Shown here in pieces: positions 7,716 to 16,804 of a stretch of 64,000 nt of DNA (position 1 is its first letter; the number at the start of each line of letters is the position of its first letter). The stretch covers positions 62,001-126,000 of the forward strand of contig NC_009614.1 of assembly GCF_000012825.1 (NCBI RefSeq), given 5' to 3'. Made by a program: the position numbers and the translations under genes. This DNA is from Phocaeicola vulgatus ATCC 8482. GTDB taxonomy: Bacteria; Bacteroidota; Bacteroidia; Bacteroidales; Bacteroidaceae. The notes beneath the pieces are model-generated. The model was not told where the DNA came from and did no database searches. It saw nothing but the letters and a program-made list of their open reading frames with translations.

Positions 7716-9668
7716 TCACAGAAGAATACGGTAAGAACCTTTCGGAGACATATCAATATAATCCAATCCCAAACCTCTACACTCGTCCTTTAACAAATTC
7801 AATCTATACCCACCGAGCGAAGCATCCAGTATAACCTTCCTTATTTTAAATATTTTTTGTAATGGAGCAATTTTTCCTTTAAAACCTTTACACAAGTACA
7901 TATAATCAATATCCAACAAACTATCAACCGATCTGCTCCGCCAGCGGTTATCCACCAAAACACATATATTCATACCTTTATAATGATAAATGCTATCCTG
8001 TTGCCAAACATCTTTTTGAGGGGAAACTTTTACTTGCGAATGGGCCAGGATTAACTGAAAAGACTCCTCTTTCATATAATATAGACAACCTGAAAATCCT
8101 ATAAAAAGATTGATTCCACACAAAACAGTAATCAACGATTTCCGTGAAGGAGATAACAGATAAGATAATACCACAAACAATAATACATAAAGAATACCAA
8201 CCTGAAGCAAAGACAAATGTATATCGCCGGAATGTGATACAGGCAAATCCCCCACCCATTGCATACTGTCATTCAGCAACCGCAACACCCCGTTCAATCC
8301 TTTTACCACCCATATATGCAATACCGTAAAAGGAGACAAGACAAAACTTGCTACCGTTCCATAAATTATAACAAGCACTAAAGGTGCCACTATCAGATTG
8401 GCCGGTAAAAAATAAACAGGAAAATAAGCGAATTTATAAATAACCACGGGAGCTGTCCCTAACTGTGCCGCCAGCGAAACTGCCACTATCCCCCAAATAT
8501 AACGAGGTACAGGGTGACGCACCCGCCAATACCGGGAAATGACAGGATAAATAAACAAAATTGAAAGTACAGCCAGAAATGACAACTGGAACCCGGTATC
8601 AAAAAGATAAAAAGGATTGTAAAGCAGCATAAAGAATGCCGCTACAGACAAGGTATTCAATGACAAAGTCCGTTCTCCTGCCGCACGCGCCGCTGTCATT
8701 AACATACACATCACCACCGCCCGTATAACCGAGGGAGGCAAGCCCACTAAAAAAGCAAATGTCCATAACAACAACACAATAATGCCACACTTTACCCATC
8801 GCAGCAGGCAACTTCTATCCAGCGGACGCAATATCCAACACAATAATCCCCACAAAACAGCTATATGCATTCCTGACAAAGCCAAGATATGGCTCACTCC
8901 CGCCACTTGATAAGTTTCACGTAAATCCTCACTCAGTTCCTCTTTATAGCCAACAGTCAAAGCCGACAATACGGCAAATTCATCTCCCGAGAATCCCCAC
9001 TTCCGATAACTGTCCAGTATTTTCTCTCTCCATACACCTGCCCGCTGTTTCCATGTCAATGCCGATTTCTTGCCTGTCCATTGCCAATACCCCGGAAAGA
9101 TTACGGCCGTTCCGCTAATTTGCTGTCTGAAAAGATAAGCCGCATAATCAAATTCTCCCGGAATCACCTCTCTTTCAGGAGTCGAGATACGTGTATAAAA
9201 GTTCAAATGGTCTCCACATCGTAAATTTACAGAAAGACTATCTTTCATAATATAAACTAGTATCATACGATTAACAGGAACCATCCCCCTCTCAGACATT
9301 TCTTTATCTATCCGCAATTTACAGAGATATGTTTTGGCCTTTTCTTGCGGAACATCCACTATCACCCCTTGATACATATTCTTCCCTGATGACCATTCAT
9401 AGTCCACCCGTTGCCATTTTTGCTGTAGCAACAATGCCCCTACACAAAATAGAAACATAAAAACCATGCCTCCAAATAACCATCGGGAAAGGTAGCCTTG
9501 CCATTTCATCAATACAATCAAGCCAATCAAGCACCCCAATATTCCCGTGCCAGAAACAAGCACAGGCAAGGCGCCTTGAAAAAAATGATCGGATACAAAA
9601 ATTCCGGCGACTAGAGGTATAGTCAACCGGAACATGGAACAAAGCTTTACAGCCGCTATATTTCGCAC
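7716..9668 (-). CDS. comEC: ComEC/Rec2-family membrane protein
   Basis: A 650-residue polytopic membrane protein. It has N-terminal hydrophobic helices, a soluble DUF4131-type OB-like segment (about 100-200), then the Competence domain with SHILALSGMHIAVLWG and LPPSVIRAVVM motifs and many membrane helices. ComEC forms the inner-membrane channel for transforming single-stranded DNA. A C-terminal metallo-beta-lactamase domain with its HxHxDH motif, present in many ComEC proteins, is absent; the tail after the last helix is only about 110 residues. It lies between rpe and nrnA in a minus-strand run. Confidence 0.88.
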   Translation of the reverse strand: MRNIAAVKLCSMFRLTIPLVAGIFVSDHFFQGALPVLVSGTGILGCLIGLIVLMKWQGYLSRWLFGGMVFMFLFCVGALLLQQKWQRVDYEWSSGKNMYQGVIVDVPQEKAKTYLCKLRIDKEMSERGMVPVNRMILVYIMKDSLSVNLRCGDHLNFYTRISTPEREVIPGEFDYAAYLFRQQISGTAVIFPGYWQWTGKKSALTWKQRAGVWREKILDSYRKWGFSGDEFAVLSALTVGYKEELSEDLRETYQVAGVSHILALSGMHIAVLWGLLCWILRPLDRSCLLRWVKCGIIVLLLWTFAFLVGLPPSVIRAVVMCMLMTAARAAGERTLSLNTLSVAAFFMLLYNPFYLFDTGFQLSFLAVLSILFIYPVISRYWRVRHPVPRYIWGIVAVSLAAQLGTAPVVIYKFAYFPVYFLPANLIVAPLVLVIIYGTVASFVLSPFTVLHIWVVKGLNGVLRLLNDSMQWVGDLPVSHSGDIHLSLLQVGILYVLLFVVLSYLLSPSRKSLITVLCGINLFIGFSGCLYYMKEESFQLILAHSQVKVSPQKDVWQQDSIYHYKGMNICVLVDNRWRSRSVDSLLDIDYMYLCKGFKGKIAPLQKIFKIRKVILDASLGGYRLNLLKDECRGLGLDYIDMSPKGSYRILL

Positions 9669-9681
9669 TTTGTTTTTAAGC

Positions 9682-10335
9682 TCAAAGAGATTTCAACCGA
9701 TGTATCATGTCTGACATATCAGGAGCTTTGAACACAGCATTTCCTGCCACCAGCACGTCCGCTCCAGCCTCTACAAGCTGTCTGCCGGTTTCCAGGTTCA
9801 CTCCCCCGTCAACCTCTATCAATGCCTGCGAACCTGTATTCGTTATCAATTCACGTAATTCCCTCACCTTATCCAGGGTATGTACAATAAATTTCTGACC
9901 ACCAAAACCGGGATTCACACTCATCAGCAACACCATATCCACGTCACGGATAATATCGGCCAACATAGCTACAGGAGTAGAAGGATTCAATGTGACAGCC
10001 GCTTTCATTCCGGCATCCTTTATCTGTTGCACCACTCTATGCAAGTGTACACAGGCTTCATAATGCACATTCATCATCATTGTTCCCAAATCTTTCACTT
10101 CTTTAATGAATTTCTCGGGATTAACAATCATCAAATGTACATCCAAAGGTTTTTCAGACAACTCGGCTACATATTTCAATACAGGAAAACCAAAAGAAAT
10201 ATTCGGTACAAACACACCATCCATTATATCAATATGCAGCCAGTCGGCATCACTACGATTTATTTGTTCTATATCTGCCTGTAGATTAGCAAAATTGGCA
10301 GACAACAAAGAAGGGGATATCAGAGGTCTATTCAT
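9682..10335 (-). CDS. rpe: Ribulose-phosphate 3-epimerase
   Basis: A 217-residue TIM-barrel enzyme of the pentose phosphate pathway, interconverting ribulose-5-phosphate and xylulose-5-phosphate. Metal ligands and catalytic residues are visible: DWLHIDIMDGVFVPN (His34, Asp36), DVHLMI, and MSVNPGFGGQKF and EVDGGVN in the phosphate-binding C-terminal half. Length is normal. The start codon is directly preceded by one arm of a 14-bp inverted repeat that brackets the promoter. It probably heads the rpe-comEC-nrnA run. Confidence 0.95.
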   Translation of the reverse strand: MNRPLISPSLLSANFANLQADIEQINRSDADWLHIDIMDGVFVPNISFGFPVLKYVAELSEKPLDVHLMIVNPEKFIKEVKDLGTMMMNVHYEACVHLHRVVQQIKDAGMKAAVTLNPSTPVAMLADIIRDVDMVLLMSVNPGFGGQKFIVHTLDKVRELRELITNTGSQALIEVDGGVNLETGRQLVEAGADVLVAGNAVFKAPDMSDMIHRLKSL

Positions 10336-10337
10336 GG

Positions 10338-10400
10338 TTCACTGTTCTTATTCTTTTTATACAGAACAAAGATAACCATATTTTATATAAGAACAGTGAA
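10338..10400. repeat. 14-bp inverted repeat bracketing the rpe promoter
   Basis: TTCACTGTTCTTAT (10338-10351) is perfectly complementary to ATAAGAACAGTGAA (10387-10400), with 35 bases between. One arm ends 2 bases before the rpe ATG; the other lies upstream of the -7 box. It may be an operator pair, or a large hairpin in read-through RNA from the upstream gene. Confidence 0.6.
10367..10374 (-). promoter_or_regulatory. Candidate -7 box (TATCTTTG) for rpe
   Basis: An exact TATCTTTG on the minus strand lies about 32 bases before the rpe ATG, inside the spacer of the inverted repeat at 10338-10400. Confidence 0.65.
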
Positions 10401-10410
10401 AAAGTTCATT

Positions 10411-11706
10411 TTATTTCGGCAAAGTAAACCGCACACCCAACTGTATATTAAAATTAAAAGGATGTTCCTTGCGAATCGTATTTACATTACTGCCGTCATC
10501 AAAGTAATAAACAACTCCCGGCTCCGCATAAATACCCAATTTCTCCGTAATCTTAAACTGCGCACCTGCCGCTGCGGACAAAGACCATTGCAAAGGTTTC
10601 ACTTTGACATTTTCCTCCCCTCCCGAAAACTGTTCATCTTTTCCTGCATTTGATGTAGAAACACTGCCGATAATGCTCCGCTTTCCAGACACACATTTTT
10701 CTACCGCTCCACCTGCCGAGGCATACACTTCAAACCGCTTGTTACTCCATATATTCCGGTTCACTTTCAGAGGAATACCCACATAATGCAGTTTCTCTTC
10801 CCAACCATAATTGTTTTTTTCGGTTCCCGAACGTGTTTCGGATGAAAGCTGGGTATAAGTCACCCCGGTTTCTACAGCCCAATCATCACTTAAATCAAAA
10901 CGAAGGGAAGCTCCAAAAGTAACAGGCATACGATATTTTATATCAGACTGCGCATCCTTTCCTTCCGACAAGTTATTGAACTGAACCAGCTTATCAATTT
11001 CAGCCCTTGTTTCCACTCCATAAGCGCTATTCATTGTTGCATTCCTTGTGCCATTAGGCAAAGGCAAATATCCATCCATACTAGTCGAGGATGAAAAGGT
11101 TCCATTACCGGTAGAAAGTCCTACCGACCAGTTTCTGTCCTTCTTTCTATGAGGAGCCACGTAAGCGTAATTCGTTTTGGCAGCCGAATAGGAAGATCTG
11201 CCGGCCTGTTTCTGCTGTTTTTGTTCCACTATAACAGATTCCTCTTTCTGCTCTTCAATATAATTTTCCTCTATTTGTATCTCTTCCACCTCTTTATTTA
11301 GCAAAACCTCCTGTTCGGCAGCCAATGCCTCTGCCTTAGCAACCCCACCAACTTTTACATGTTGTTTTTTCCCAGAGCGGGCAGCAGGAACTACCAAGGC
11401 CATAGGTTGCTCAGGAGTGATTGATCCCGGCACCAACTCATCGGGTTCGTGCATTACATTCAACTCTGCCGACTGTTTCTCCAAATAGTTTGCAGAAGGT
11501 GACTGCCAAAACCATACGGTCAATGAAGACACAACCACTAACAAGGCAACAGCTGCTACAGCCTGCCAGCGGCGCCACATCGGAATTACTTTCGGAACCG
11601 TATCCAGTTCCTTTTCCAACTGTTCCCAAAGATCAGCAGGAGCCGGTTCCGAATAGCCCTCCATCCGGGTGCGGAAATTTTTTATCCATTTATCTTTTTC
11701 TTTCAT
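10411..11706 (-). CDS. Sigma-linked membrane protein with C-terminal beta-barrel domain
   Basis: A 431-residue protein in three parts. First comes a short charged N-terminus (FRTRMEGYSEPAPADLWEQL) of the kind found in Bacteroidetes anti-sigma-like proteins. Next is one membrane helix (about 46-67, AVAAVALLVVVSSLTVWFW), then a Glu/Gln-rich linker and a C-terminal outer-membrane-type beta-barrel domain ending in LGVRFTLPK. The gene starts 2 bases after the ECF sigma gene stop, so the two are surely co-expressed. I infer a role in sensing or controlling that sigma factor. An inner-membrane helix joined to a barrel-like domain is topologically odd. No enzymatic motif is seen. Confidence 0.72.
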   Translation of the reverse strand: MKEKDKWIKNFRTRMEGYSEPAPADLWEQLEKELDTVPKVIPMWRRWQAVAAVALLVVVSSLTVWFWQSPSANYLEKQSAELNVMHEPDELVPGSITPEQPMALVVPAARSGKKQHVKVGGVAKAEALAAEQEVLLNKEVEEIQIEENYIEEQKEESVIVEQKQQKQAGRSSYSAAKTNYAYVAPHRKKDRNWSVGLSTGNGTFSSSTSMDGYLPLPNGTRNATMNSAYGVETRAEIDKLVQFNNLSEGKDAQSDIKYRMPVTFGASLRFDLSDDWAVETGVTYTQLSSETRSGTEKNNYGWEEKLHYVGIPLKVNRNIWSNKRFEVYASAGGAVEKCVSGKRSIIGSVSTSNAGKDEQFSGGEENVKVKPLQWSLSAAAGAQFKITEKLGIYAEPGVVYYFDDGSNVNTIRKEHPFNFNIQLGVRFTLPK

Positions 11707-11708
11707 TC

Positions 11709-12251
11709 CTATATCCTCTTTCTATAATCATTTATTTTTTTCATCAATAAGGTTTTGGCTCTGTATAATTGAGATGATGAAGTATGTTCTGTAATTCCTA
11801 GCATTTCAGCAATCTCCTTATGTCCCTTTTCTTCTAATACATATAAATTAAAGACCGTTCTATATCCATCCGGAAGCTCTTTAATGAATTGCATTAAAAC
11901 AGATTGGGGTATTTGCTCAAAATCATCCTCATCTCCATCTATCACATCGGGCAACTCTTCGACTATCACTTCCTGATTTGTAGAAGCTTTCTTGCGAAGA
12001 TAGCCCAGTGCTTCATTTACCATAATACGTGTCAGCCATGCTTTCAATGACCCCTCTCCTTTATAAGTAAACTGACTGAATGAACGAAATATATTCAAAA
12101 ATCCATCATGTAAGACATCCTGTGCCACTTCCCTATCACCTGTATAACGAACACAAACGGCCATCAATTGCCCGGCATAACGCTCATACAATTGCTTGCG
12201 TGCAAGGTTATCACCCTTGCCGCAACGTTCCACCAATTCTGTTTCATTCAT
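11709..12251 (-). CDS. ECF RNA polymerase sigma factor
   Basis: About 180 residues with sigma-70 regions 2 and 4. Region 2 includes RCGKGDNLARKQLYERYAGQL, DREVAQDVLHDGFLNIFRSF and KAWLTRIMVNEALGYLRKK. Region 4 includes LPDGYRTVFNLYVLEEKGHKEIAEMLGITEHTSSSQLYRAK, the -35-recognition helix-turn-helix. The start at 12251 (MNETELVERC) fits the family; an in-frame ATG at 12293 adds 14 residues. It is followed after 2 bases by the membrane/barrel protein, the usual partner position for a regulator. Signal and regulon unknown. Confidence 0.9.
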   Translation of the reverse strand: MNETELVERCGKGDNLARKQLYERYAGQLMAVCVRYTGDREVAQDVLHDGFLNIFRSFSQFTYKGEGSLKAWLTRIMVNEALGYLRKKASTNQEVIVEELPDVIDGDEDDFEQIPQSVLMQFIKELPDGYRTVFNLYVLEEKGHKEIAEMLGITEHTSSSQLYRAKTLLMKKINDYRKRI

Positions 12252-12363
12252 TGTTTGTGACACTTCTTTATTGGATAAATGATAAGACTGCAAAAATACT
12301 GCATCCGGAAGAATAAAATTTTTGCTTAAGCAGATTTAACATTTTTACAAGCAGTAAACTTAC

Positions 12364-12371
12364 TATCTTCG
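12364..12371 (+). promoter_or_regulatory. Candidate -7 box (TATCTTCG) for the NigD-like gene
   Basis: TATCTTCG differs by one base from the TAnnTTTG consensus and lies about 38 bases before the NigD-like start codon. Confidence 0.4.
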
Positions 12372-12408
12372 CATTTAAGCCATAGAAACAATTCTAGAAA
12401 CAGAGAAT

Positions 12409-13191
12409 ATGAGAAAATATAAAGCGACAGTTATTGTTATAATTATGGTAATGCTGATTCCATTTATACAATCTTGCCTGGATGACTATGATGATGACAT
12501 CTACGACATGCAGGCAGGAATGCCTTTTAACGCCGCTTTAGCAACCGTAGTGACCCCCAGCGAAATACCCGGTGAAGCAATGATAGAAAGCGATAATGAT
12601 GGAGTAGCATACGTAGTGAATCCCGATAAATTAACACGTTTTGAAACAAATAATCCGGGGCAACGTATTTTTTATACCTATATAAATGCAGACAATCCGA
12701 CCGGAGATGCAAGTAAGAAAGGACCTTTTATTTCTATAGATTACTTGCAGAAGATTTTAACCAAACGAATGGATACATTAAAAGAAAATGAGGAAGATAT
12801 TTACGGACATGATGGAATCAACCTCATCACTCCCATTATGGGTAAGACACACCTGACCCTTATGTTCCAAATATTAGGTTTCAACTCTAATATCAAACAT
12901 CGGATCAGCCTTGTAGCCACAGAAGGAACTGTTCCTGACGCAAACGGATATATGGCCGTAGAATTACGCCACAATGCCGAAGGTGACAGACAGGAATATC
13001 CGAGTTCCGGTTATGTATCCTTCCCTTTATTGGATGTTCCCGGATATAAAGAGGGTAAGCTACAAGGATTTAAAATAAAAATGAATACCATTAACAATGG
13101 CGAAGAAACCGTTACAGTAAGTTATAATAAAAGTAAATCTACAAACTTTCCGTTCATACAGAAAGGTATATCCAACACAAAAATTAAATGA
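12409..13191 (+). CDS. NigD-like lipoprotein
   Basis: A 260-residue predicted lipoprotein: the signal MRKYKATVIVIIMVMLIPFIQS is followed by Cys23 and an acidic stretch (LDDYDDDIYD). The rest is beta-rich, ending with the DANGYMAVELRHNAEGD and SGYVSFPLLDVPGYKEG pattern of the NigD family, named from the nig locus of Prevotella. Family function is not established. Transcribed alone, away from the sigma operon, and followed by a bidirectional terminator. Confidence 0.82.
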   Translation: MRKYKATVIVIIMVMLIPFIQSCLDDYDDDIYDMQAGMPFNAALATVVTPSEIPGEAMIESDNDGVAYVVNPDKLTRFETNNPGQRIFYTYINADNPTGDASKKGPFISIDYLQKILTKRMDTLKENEEDIYGHDGINLITPIMGKTHLTLMFQILGFNSNIKHRISLVATEGTVPDANGYMAVELRHNAEGDRQEYPSSGYVSFPLLDVPGYKEGKLQGFKIKMNTINNGEETVTVSYNKSKSTNFPFIQKGISNTKIK

Positions 13192-13222
13192 TTCTTAACA
13201 ACTCCTTGTCTTATTGTAACGA

Positions 13223-13258
13223 AAAGGCTGTATCCGAAAATCTTTCGATACAGCCTTT
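13223..13258. terminator. Bidirectional terminator between the NigD-like gene and fmt
   Basis: AAAGGCTGTATC (13223-13234) pairs perfectly with GATACAGCCTTT (13247-13258), loop 12 nt, between two convergent genes. A/T-rich flanks make it usable in both directions. Confidence 0.8.
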
Positions 13259-13263
13259 ATCAT

Positions 13264-14238
13264 TTATTCTACCTTATTATTATCCGAAGTTCTGTAGCCT
13301 CTCAAAAAATCAGCCACATTCATACGTTTCTTTCCTGCCAGCTGCAAAGTAAGCACATTAATAAAACCATCTTTTACAGCCACCTGAAAATAGGTCTTCA
13401 TATCCGTACGGATATCGCCTATATTCATCTCATGGGAAGCAAAAACTTTCTCCGTTTCATATATTTTTAAAACCTGACGTGTTCCATCAGCCACACACAG
13501 TTCGGTCCATGCAGCCGGATAAGGAGACAGCCCGCGAATAAAGTCATAAATCTGCTTCACACCTTTATTCCAGTCTATACGGCAAGTTTCTTTAAATATT
13601 TTCGGTGCCGGACGCAACTCCGTTTCCTGCCGGATCAAACTTTCCTGAGGAACAGGTTTCACACTTCCATTCAAAATAGCATCCACGGTTTCCAAAACCA
13701 AATCTCCCCCCAAATACATCAGCTTATCATGTACTATTTCCACATTATCCGTATCAGCAATAGGAACGCGCACCTGTTGGATAATCTCACCGGTATCTAT
13801 CTCATGTTTCAAGAAAAAAGTCGTAATACCAGTTTCCGTATCTCCGTTTATCACCGCCCAATTTATAGGAGCAGCTCCTCTATATTGAGGTAATAAAGAT
13901 GCATGCAAGTTAAATGTGCCCAAACGCGGCATATTCCATACTATTTCGGGAAGCATACGGAAAGCAACTACAATTTGTAAATCGGCTTGTAAAGACCGGA
14001 GTTCCTCTATAAAAGCCTCATCCTTCAATTTCTCCGGCTGAAGTATCCTCAGACCTTGAGAAACAGCATATTCTTTCACCGGACTAGGTTGCAGCACACT
14101 GCCATGTCGTCCCATCGGTTTGTCGGGCATAGTTATCACACCTACTACATTATAGCCTCCTTCAACCAATCTTTTCAGGCTCTCCACCGCAAAATCGGGA
14201 GTACCCATATATACGATCCGCAAATCTTTCTTTTCCAT
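13264..14238 (-). CDS. fmt: Methionyl-tRNA formyltransferase
   Basis: A 324-residue enzyme that formylates initiator Met-tRNA using 10-formyl-THF. The N-terminal Rossmann domain starts RIVYMGTPDFAVESL. The catalytic region has FNLHASLLPQYRGAAPINWAV-type sequence with the Asn-His-Asp set completed by the later INGDTETGITTF. A C-terminal OB-like domain follows from about residue 205. It is the third gene of a Sua5-CLC-fmt run, 13 bases after the channel gene. Confidence 0.95.
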   Translation of the reverse strand: MEKKDLRIVYMGTPDFAVESLKRLVEGGYNVVGVITMPDKPMGRHGSVLQPSPVKEYAVSQGLRILQPEKLKDEAFIEELRSLQADLQIVVAFRMLPEIVWNMPRLGTFNLHASLLPQYRGAAPINWAVINGDTETGITTFFLKHEIDTGEIIQQVRVPIADTDNVEIVHDKLMYLGGDLVLETVDAILNGSVKPVPQESLIRQETELRPAPKIFKETCRIDWNKGVKQIYDFIRGLSPYPAAWTELCVADGTRQVLKIYETEKVFASHEMNIGDIRTDMKTYFQVAVKDGFINVLTLQLAGKKRMNVADFLRGYRTSDNNKVE

Positions 14239-14251
14239 ATACTTACATTAT

Positions 14252-16054
14252 TTAATCTTCAGAGAAATCAACCAACACCTGCCGGTACGAATTAAATATT
14301 TTGGACTTGGAAACAAACCCTTTGTATTTTCCCTCTTCATTAATCACAGGCAGGTTCCAGGCCTTTGTATCATCAAACTTCTTCATCACTTCTTCCATTG
14401 AATCAGTAACATTGATCCGTGCCGGAGGAGAAATCATAAATTTTTCCACCTTGAAACGATGGTATAATTCCTGACGGAACATAATATTACGGATATCATC
14501 CAATACCACAATGCCCAAAAGTTCTCCATTGACATCCACTACCGGAAACAAATTGCGTTTAGCCTGCGAAATGACTTTAACCATTTCACCTAAATCCATA
14601 TCAGGACGCACTTTCTCAAAATCAGTTTCAACCACACTGTCAATATTCATCAGAGTCAATACGGCCTTGTCTTTATGATGCGTTATCAATTCACCTTTCT
14701 TAGCCAAACGCATAGAATAAATACTATGCGGCTCGAATATCATAATGGTAAGATAAGAGCTGACAGATACCATCATCAGCGGAAGGAACAAATCATACCC
14801 GCCAGTCAGTTCTGCAATCAGAAAAATACCAGTCAGCGGAGCATGCATTACTCCCGACATCAATCCCGCCATTCCCAACAAGGCAAAATTTTTCTCCGGG
14901 ATATAAGGACCTACATGCAGTTCATTACAGAAATGAGCGAAGATAAACCCGGTGATACACCCCAAGAACAAACTGGGAGCAAAAATTCCCCCGCAACCAC
15001 CACCGCCATTCGTTGCACTGGAAGCAAAGACTTTGAAAAGTACAATCATGGCCAAATAAACGAGTAACAAATTATCGAACCCATAAAAGATAGAGTTATT
15101 CATTACTGTATTCCAGTCATGATTGGTTACGCCATTCAGCAATAAATTAATAGTATCATATCCTTCACCATACAATGGAGGAAACAAGAAAATCAATATG
15201 CTCAGCATTGCACCGCCTATAGCCAGCTTGATATACGGATTACTATATCGACGAAATATATTCTCCACAGAATTCATAGCCCGCGTAAAATACAAAGAAA
15301 CCAACCCGCACGCAATGCCTAACAGAATTGCCGAAGGAATGCGCTCCATCAGAAACGGTTCATCCATATGGAACTTGAACATGGCATCGGGACCGGTAAG
15401 AATATAAGAAACAGTAGCTGCCGTGACACAGGAAACAAGAAGAGGCAACAATGATGCCATCGTCAGATCAATCATCAAGACTTCCAAAGTAAAAACCAAG
15501 CCTGCAATAGGAGCCTTAAAAATACCGGCCACAGCACCTGCCGCACCACACCCCACCAACAGCATCAGGGTCTTATGCTCCATCTTGAATACACTTCCCA
15601 AATTAGAACCGATAGCCGATCCGGTCAGCACAATCGGAGCCTCTGCACCTACGGAACCACCAAAACCGATAGTAATGGCACTGGCTATCACAGACGACCA
15701 TGTATTATGCCGCTTGATGCGGCTTTGGCGACGGGATATGGCATATAATATTTTCGTCACCCCATGACTGATGTCATCTTTCACAATATAACGAATGAAC
15801 AATCCGGTAAGAAAAATACCAAAAACCGGATACACCAAATACAACCAGTTGACTCCTGTAGAATCAAAATTTTCAGTCAGAAATTCCTTGATCCATTCTA
15901 CTAGAAACTTCAGAAACCATGCGGCCAATGCCGTAAAAATACCAGCAAGAAAACTTAATATAAGAATAAAGTGTTTCTCTTTTATCTTCTTTTCGCGCCA
16001 TAAGATAAAGCGCTGTAACCAACTTTTCTTATTTTCGTCTATAATTGCGTCCAT
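14252..16054 (-). CDS. CLC-family chloride channel/antiporter with CBS pair
   Basis: A 600-residue membrane protein of the CLC family. Selectivity-filter and gating motifs are GFGGSVGAEAPIVLTGSAIG (GxExP with the gating Glu) and GGIFAPSLFLG (GxFxP). After the membrane domain (to about 440) come two CBS domains: MNIDSVVETDFEKVRPDMDL onward, and FMISPPARINVTDSMEEVM onward. CBS pairs commonly bind adenine nucleotides. The protein likely exchanges Cl- and H+ or conducts Cl-. It lies between a Sua5-type gene (8-base gap) and fmt. Confidence 0.92.
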   Translation of the reverse strand: MDAIIDENKKSWLQRFILWREKKIKEKHFILILSFLAGIFTALAAWFLKFLVEWIKEFLTENFDSTGVNWLYLVYPVFGIFLTGLFIRYIVKDDISHGVTKILYAISRRQSRIKRHNTWSSVIASAITIGFGGSVGAEAPIVLTGSAIGSNLGSVFKMEHKTLMLLVGCGAAGAVAGIFKAPIAGLVFTLEVLMIDLTMASLLPLLVSCVTAATVSYILTGPDAMFKFHMDEPFLMERIPSAILLGIACGLVSLYFTRAMNSVENIFRRYSNPYIKLAIGGAMLSILIFLFPPLYGEGYDTINLLLNGVTNHDWNTVMNNSIFYGFDNLLLVYLAMIVLFKVFASSATNGGGGCGGIFAPSLFLGCITGFIFAHFCNELHVGPYIPEKNFALLGMAGLMSGVMHAPLTGIFLIAELTGGYDLFLPLMMVSVSSYLTIMIFEPHSIYSMRLAKKGELITHHKDKAVLTLMNIDSVVETDFEKVRPDMDLGEMVKVISQAKRNLFPVVDVNGELLGIVVLDDIRNIMFRQELYHRFKVEKFMISPPARINVTDSMEEVMKKFDDTKAWNLPVINEEGKYKGFVSKSKIFNSYRQVLVDFSED

Positions 16055-16062
16055 TCCTTTTT

Positions 16063-16638
16063 TTACTCTCTAATAATCTTCACTTCTCCCCCTTTACCCA
16101 GTTTGATAATGCTGGATGGTTTGGGATGCCCCACTTCATCTTGTCTATACTCCACAATATAGTCTACAGCTTGTTTTACTTCTTCACTGATTTCACTGAA
16201 GTTGGCAGGTGAAGGCTGACCGCTGATATTGGCAGAAGTCGACACAATAGCTTTACGAAACCGGAAACAAAGTTGTTTGGAGAATTCCTCAGCCGTAACA
16301 CGAATACCTACACTGCCGTCCTCAGCCAGCAAATTCTCAGCCAGATTACGTGCCCCATCATAAATAATAGTCAATGGTTTTGTGGTAAACTCAATCAAAT
16401 CCCAAGCTACCGCAGGTACATCACTAACATAAAAATTTACTTTTACCGTACTGTCCACCAATACAAGCATCGCCTTACTGTCAGCACGCTTCTTTATATC
16501 ATAAACTCGTTTCACCGCCTCCGGATTAGTTGCATCACAACCTATTCCCCAAATAGTATCAGTAGGATAAAGAATCACTCCTCCCTTCTGCATCACTTCA
16601 CAGGCTCTCTTCAAATCCTCTCTAAAATCTCCGTTCAT
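16063..16638 (-). CDS. L-threonylcarbamoyladenylate synthase (Sua5/YrdC type)
   Basis: A 191-residue YrdC-domain protein without the C-terminal Sua5 extension. Motifs include GGVILYPTDTIWGIGCDATN, the Lys-rich KRADSKAMLVLV and the later AIVSTSANISGQPSP. It makes threonylcarbamoyl-AMP for t6A37 modification of ANN-decoding tRNAs. Grouping with fmt is in line with a translation-related operon. A start a few codons downstream cannot be excluded. Confidence 0.9.
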   Translation of the reverse strand: MNGDFREDLKRACEVMQKGGVILYPTDTIWGIGCDATNPEAVKRVYDIKKRADSKAMLVLVDSTVKVNFYVSDVPAVAWDLIEFTTKPLTIIYDGARNLAENLLAEDGSVGIRVTAEEFSKQLCFRFRKAIVSTSANISGQPSPANFSEISEEVKQAVDYIVEYRQDEVGHPKPSSIIKLGKGGEVKIIRE

Positions 16639-16717
16639 ATCGTTTTTTATTATTTGGTTCTCATTTTAACAAGTTGCAAATGTAGCAAATCCTCTTGATA
16701 ATGACGAGTTAAACCCG

Positions 16718-16762
16718 AAAAAAAGATACCTTGATTGTTTTCCGAAACAGTCAAGGCATCTT
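16718..16762 (-). terminator. Intrinsic terminator of nagA
   Basis: On the minus strand an 18-bp stem (arms 16745-16762 and 16723-16740, one mismatch and one wobble) with the loop CGGA is followed by five T residues. It lies about 43 bases after the nagA stop. Confidence 0.8.
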
Positions 16763-16804
16763 GTCCACACAATAAGGATACTAATTCTCCCTTTATCTTC
16801 TATT

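Noticed and set aside
10338..10400. Inverted repeat flanking a promoter read as an invertible (phase-variable) promoter
   Set aside because: Only 35 bases lie between the arms and no invertase gene is near; known promoter inversions in Bacteroides span much longer segments. Kept as a general regulatory repeat instead.
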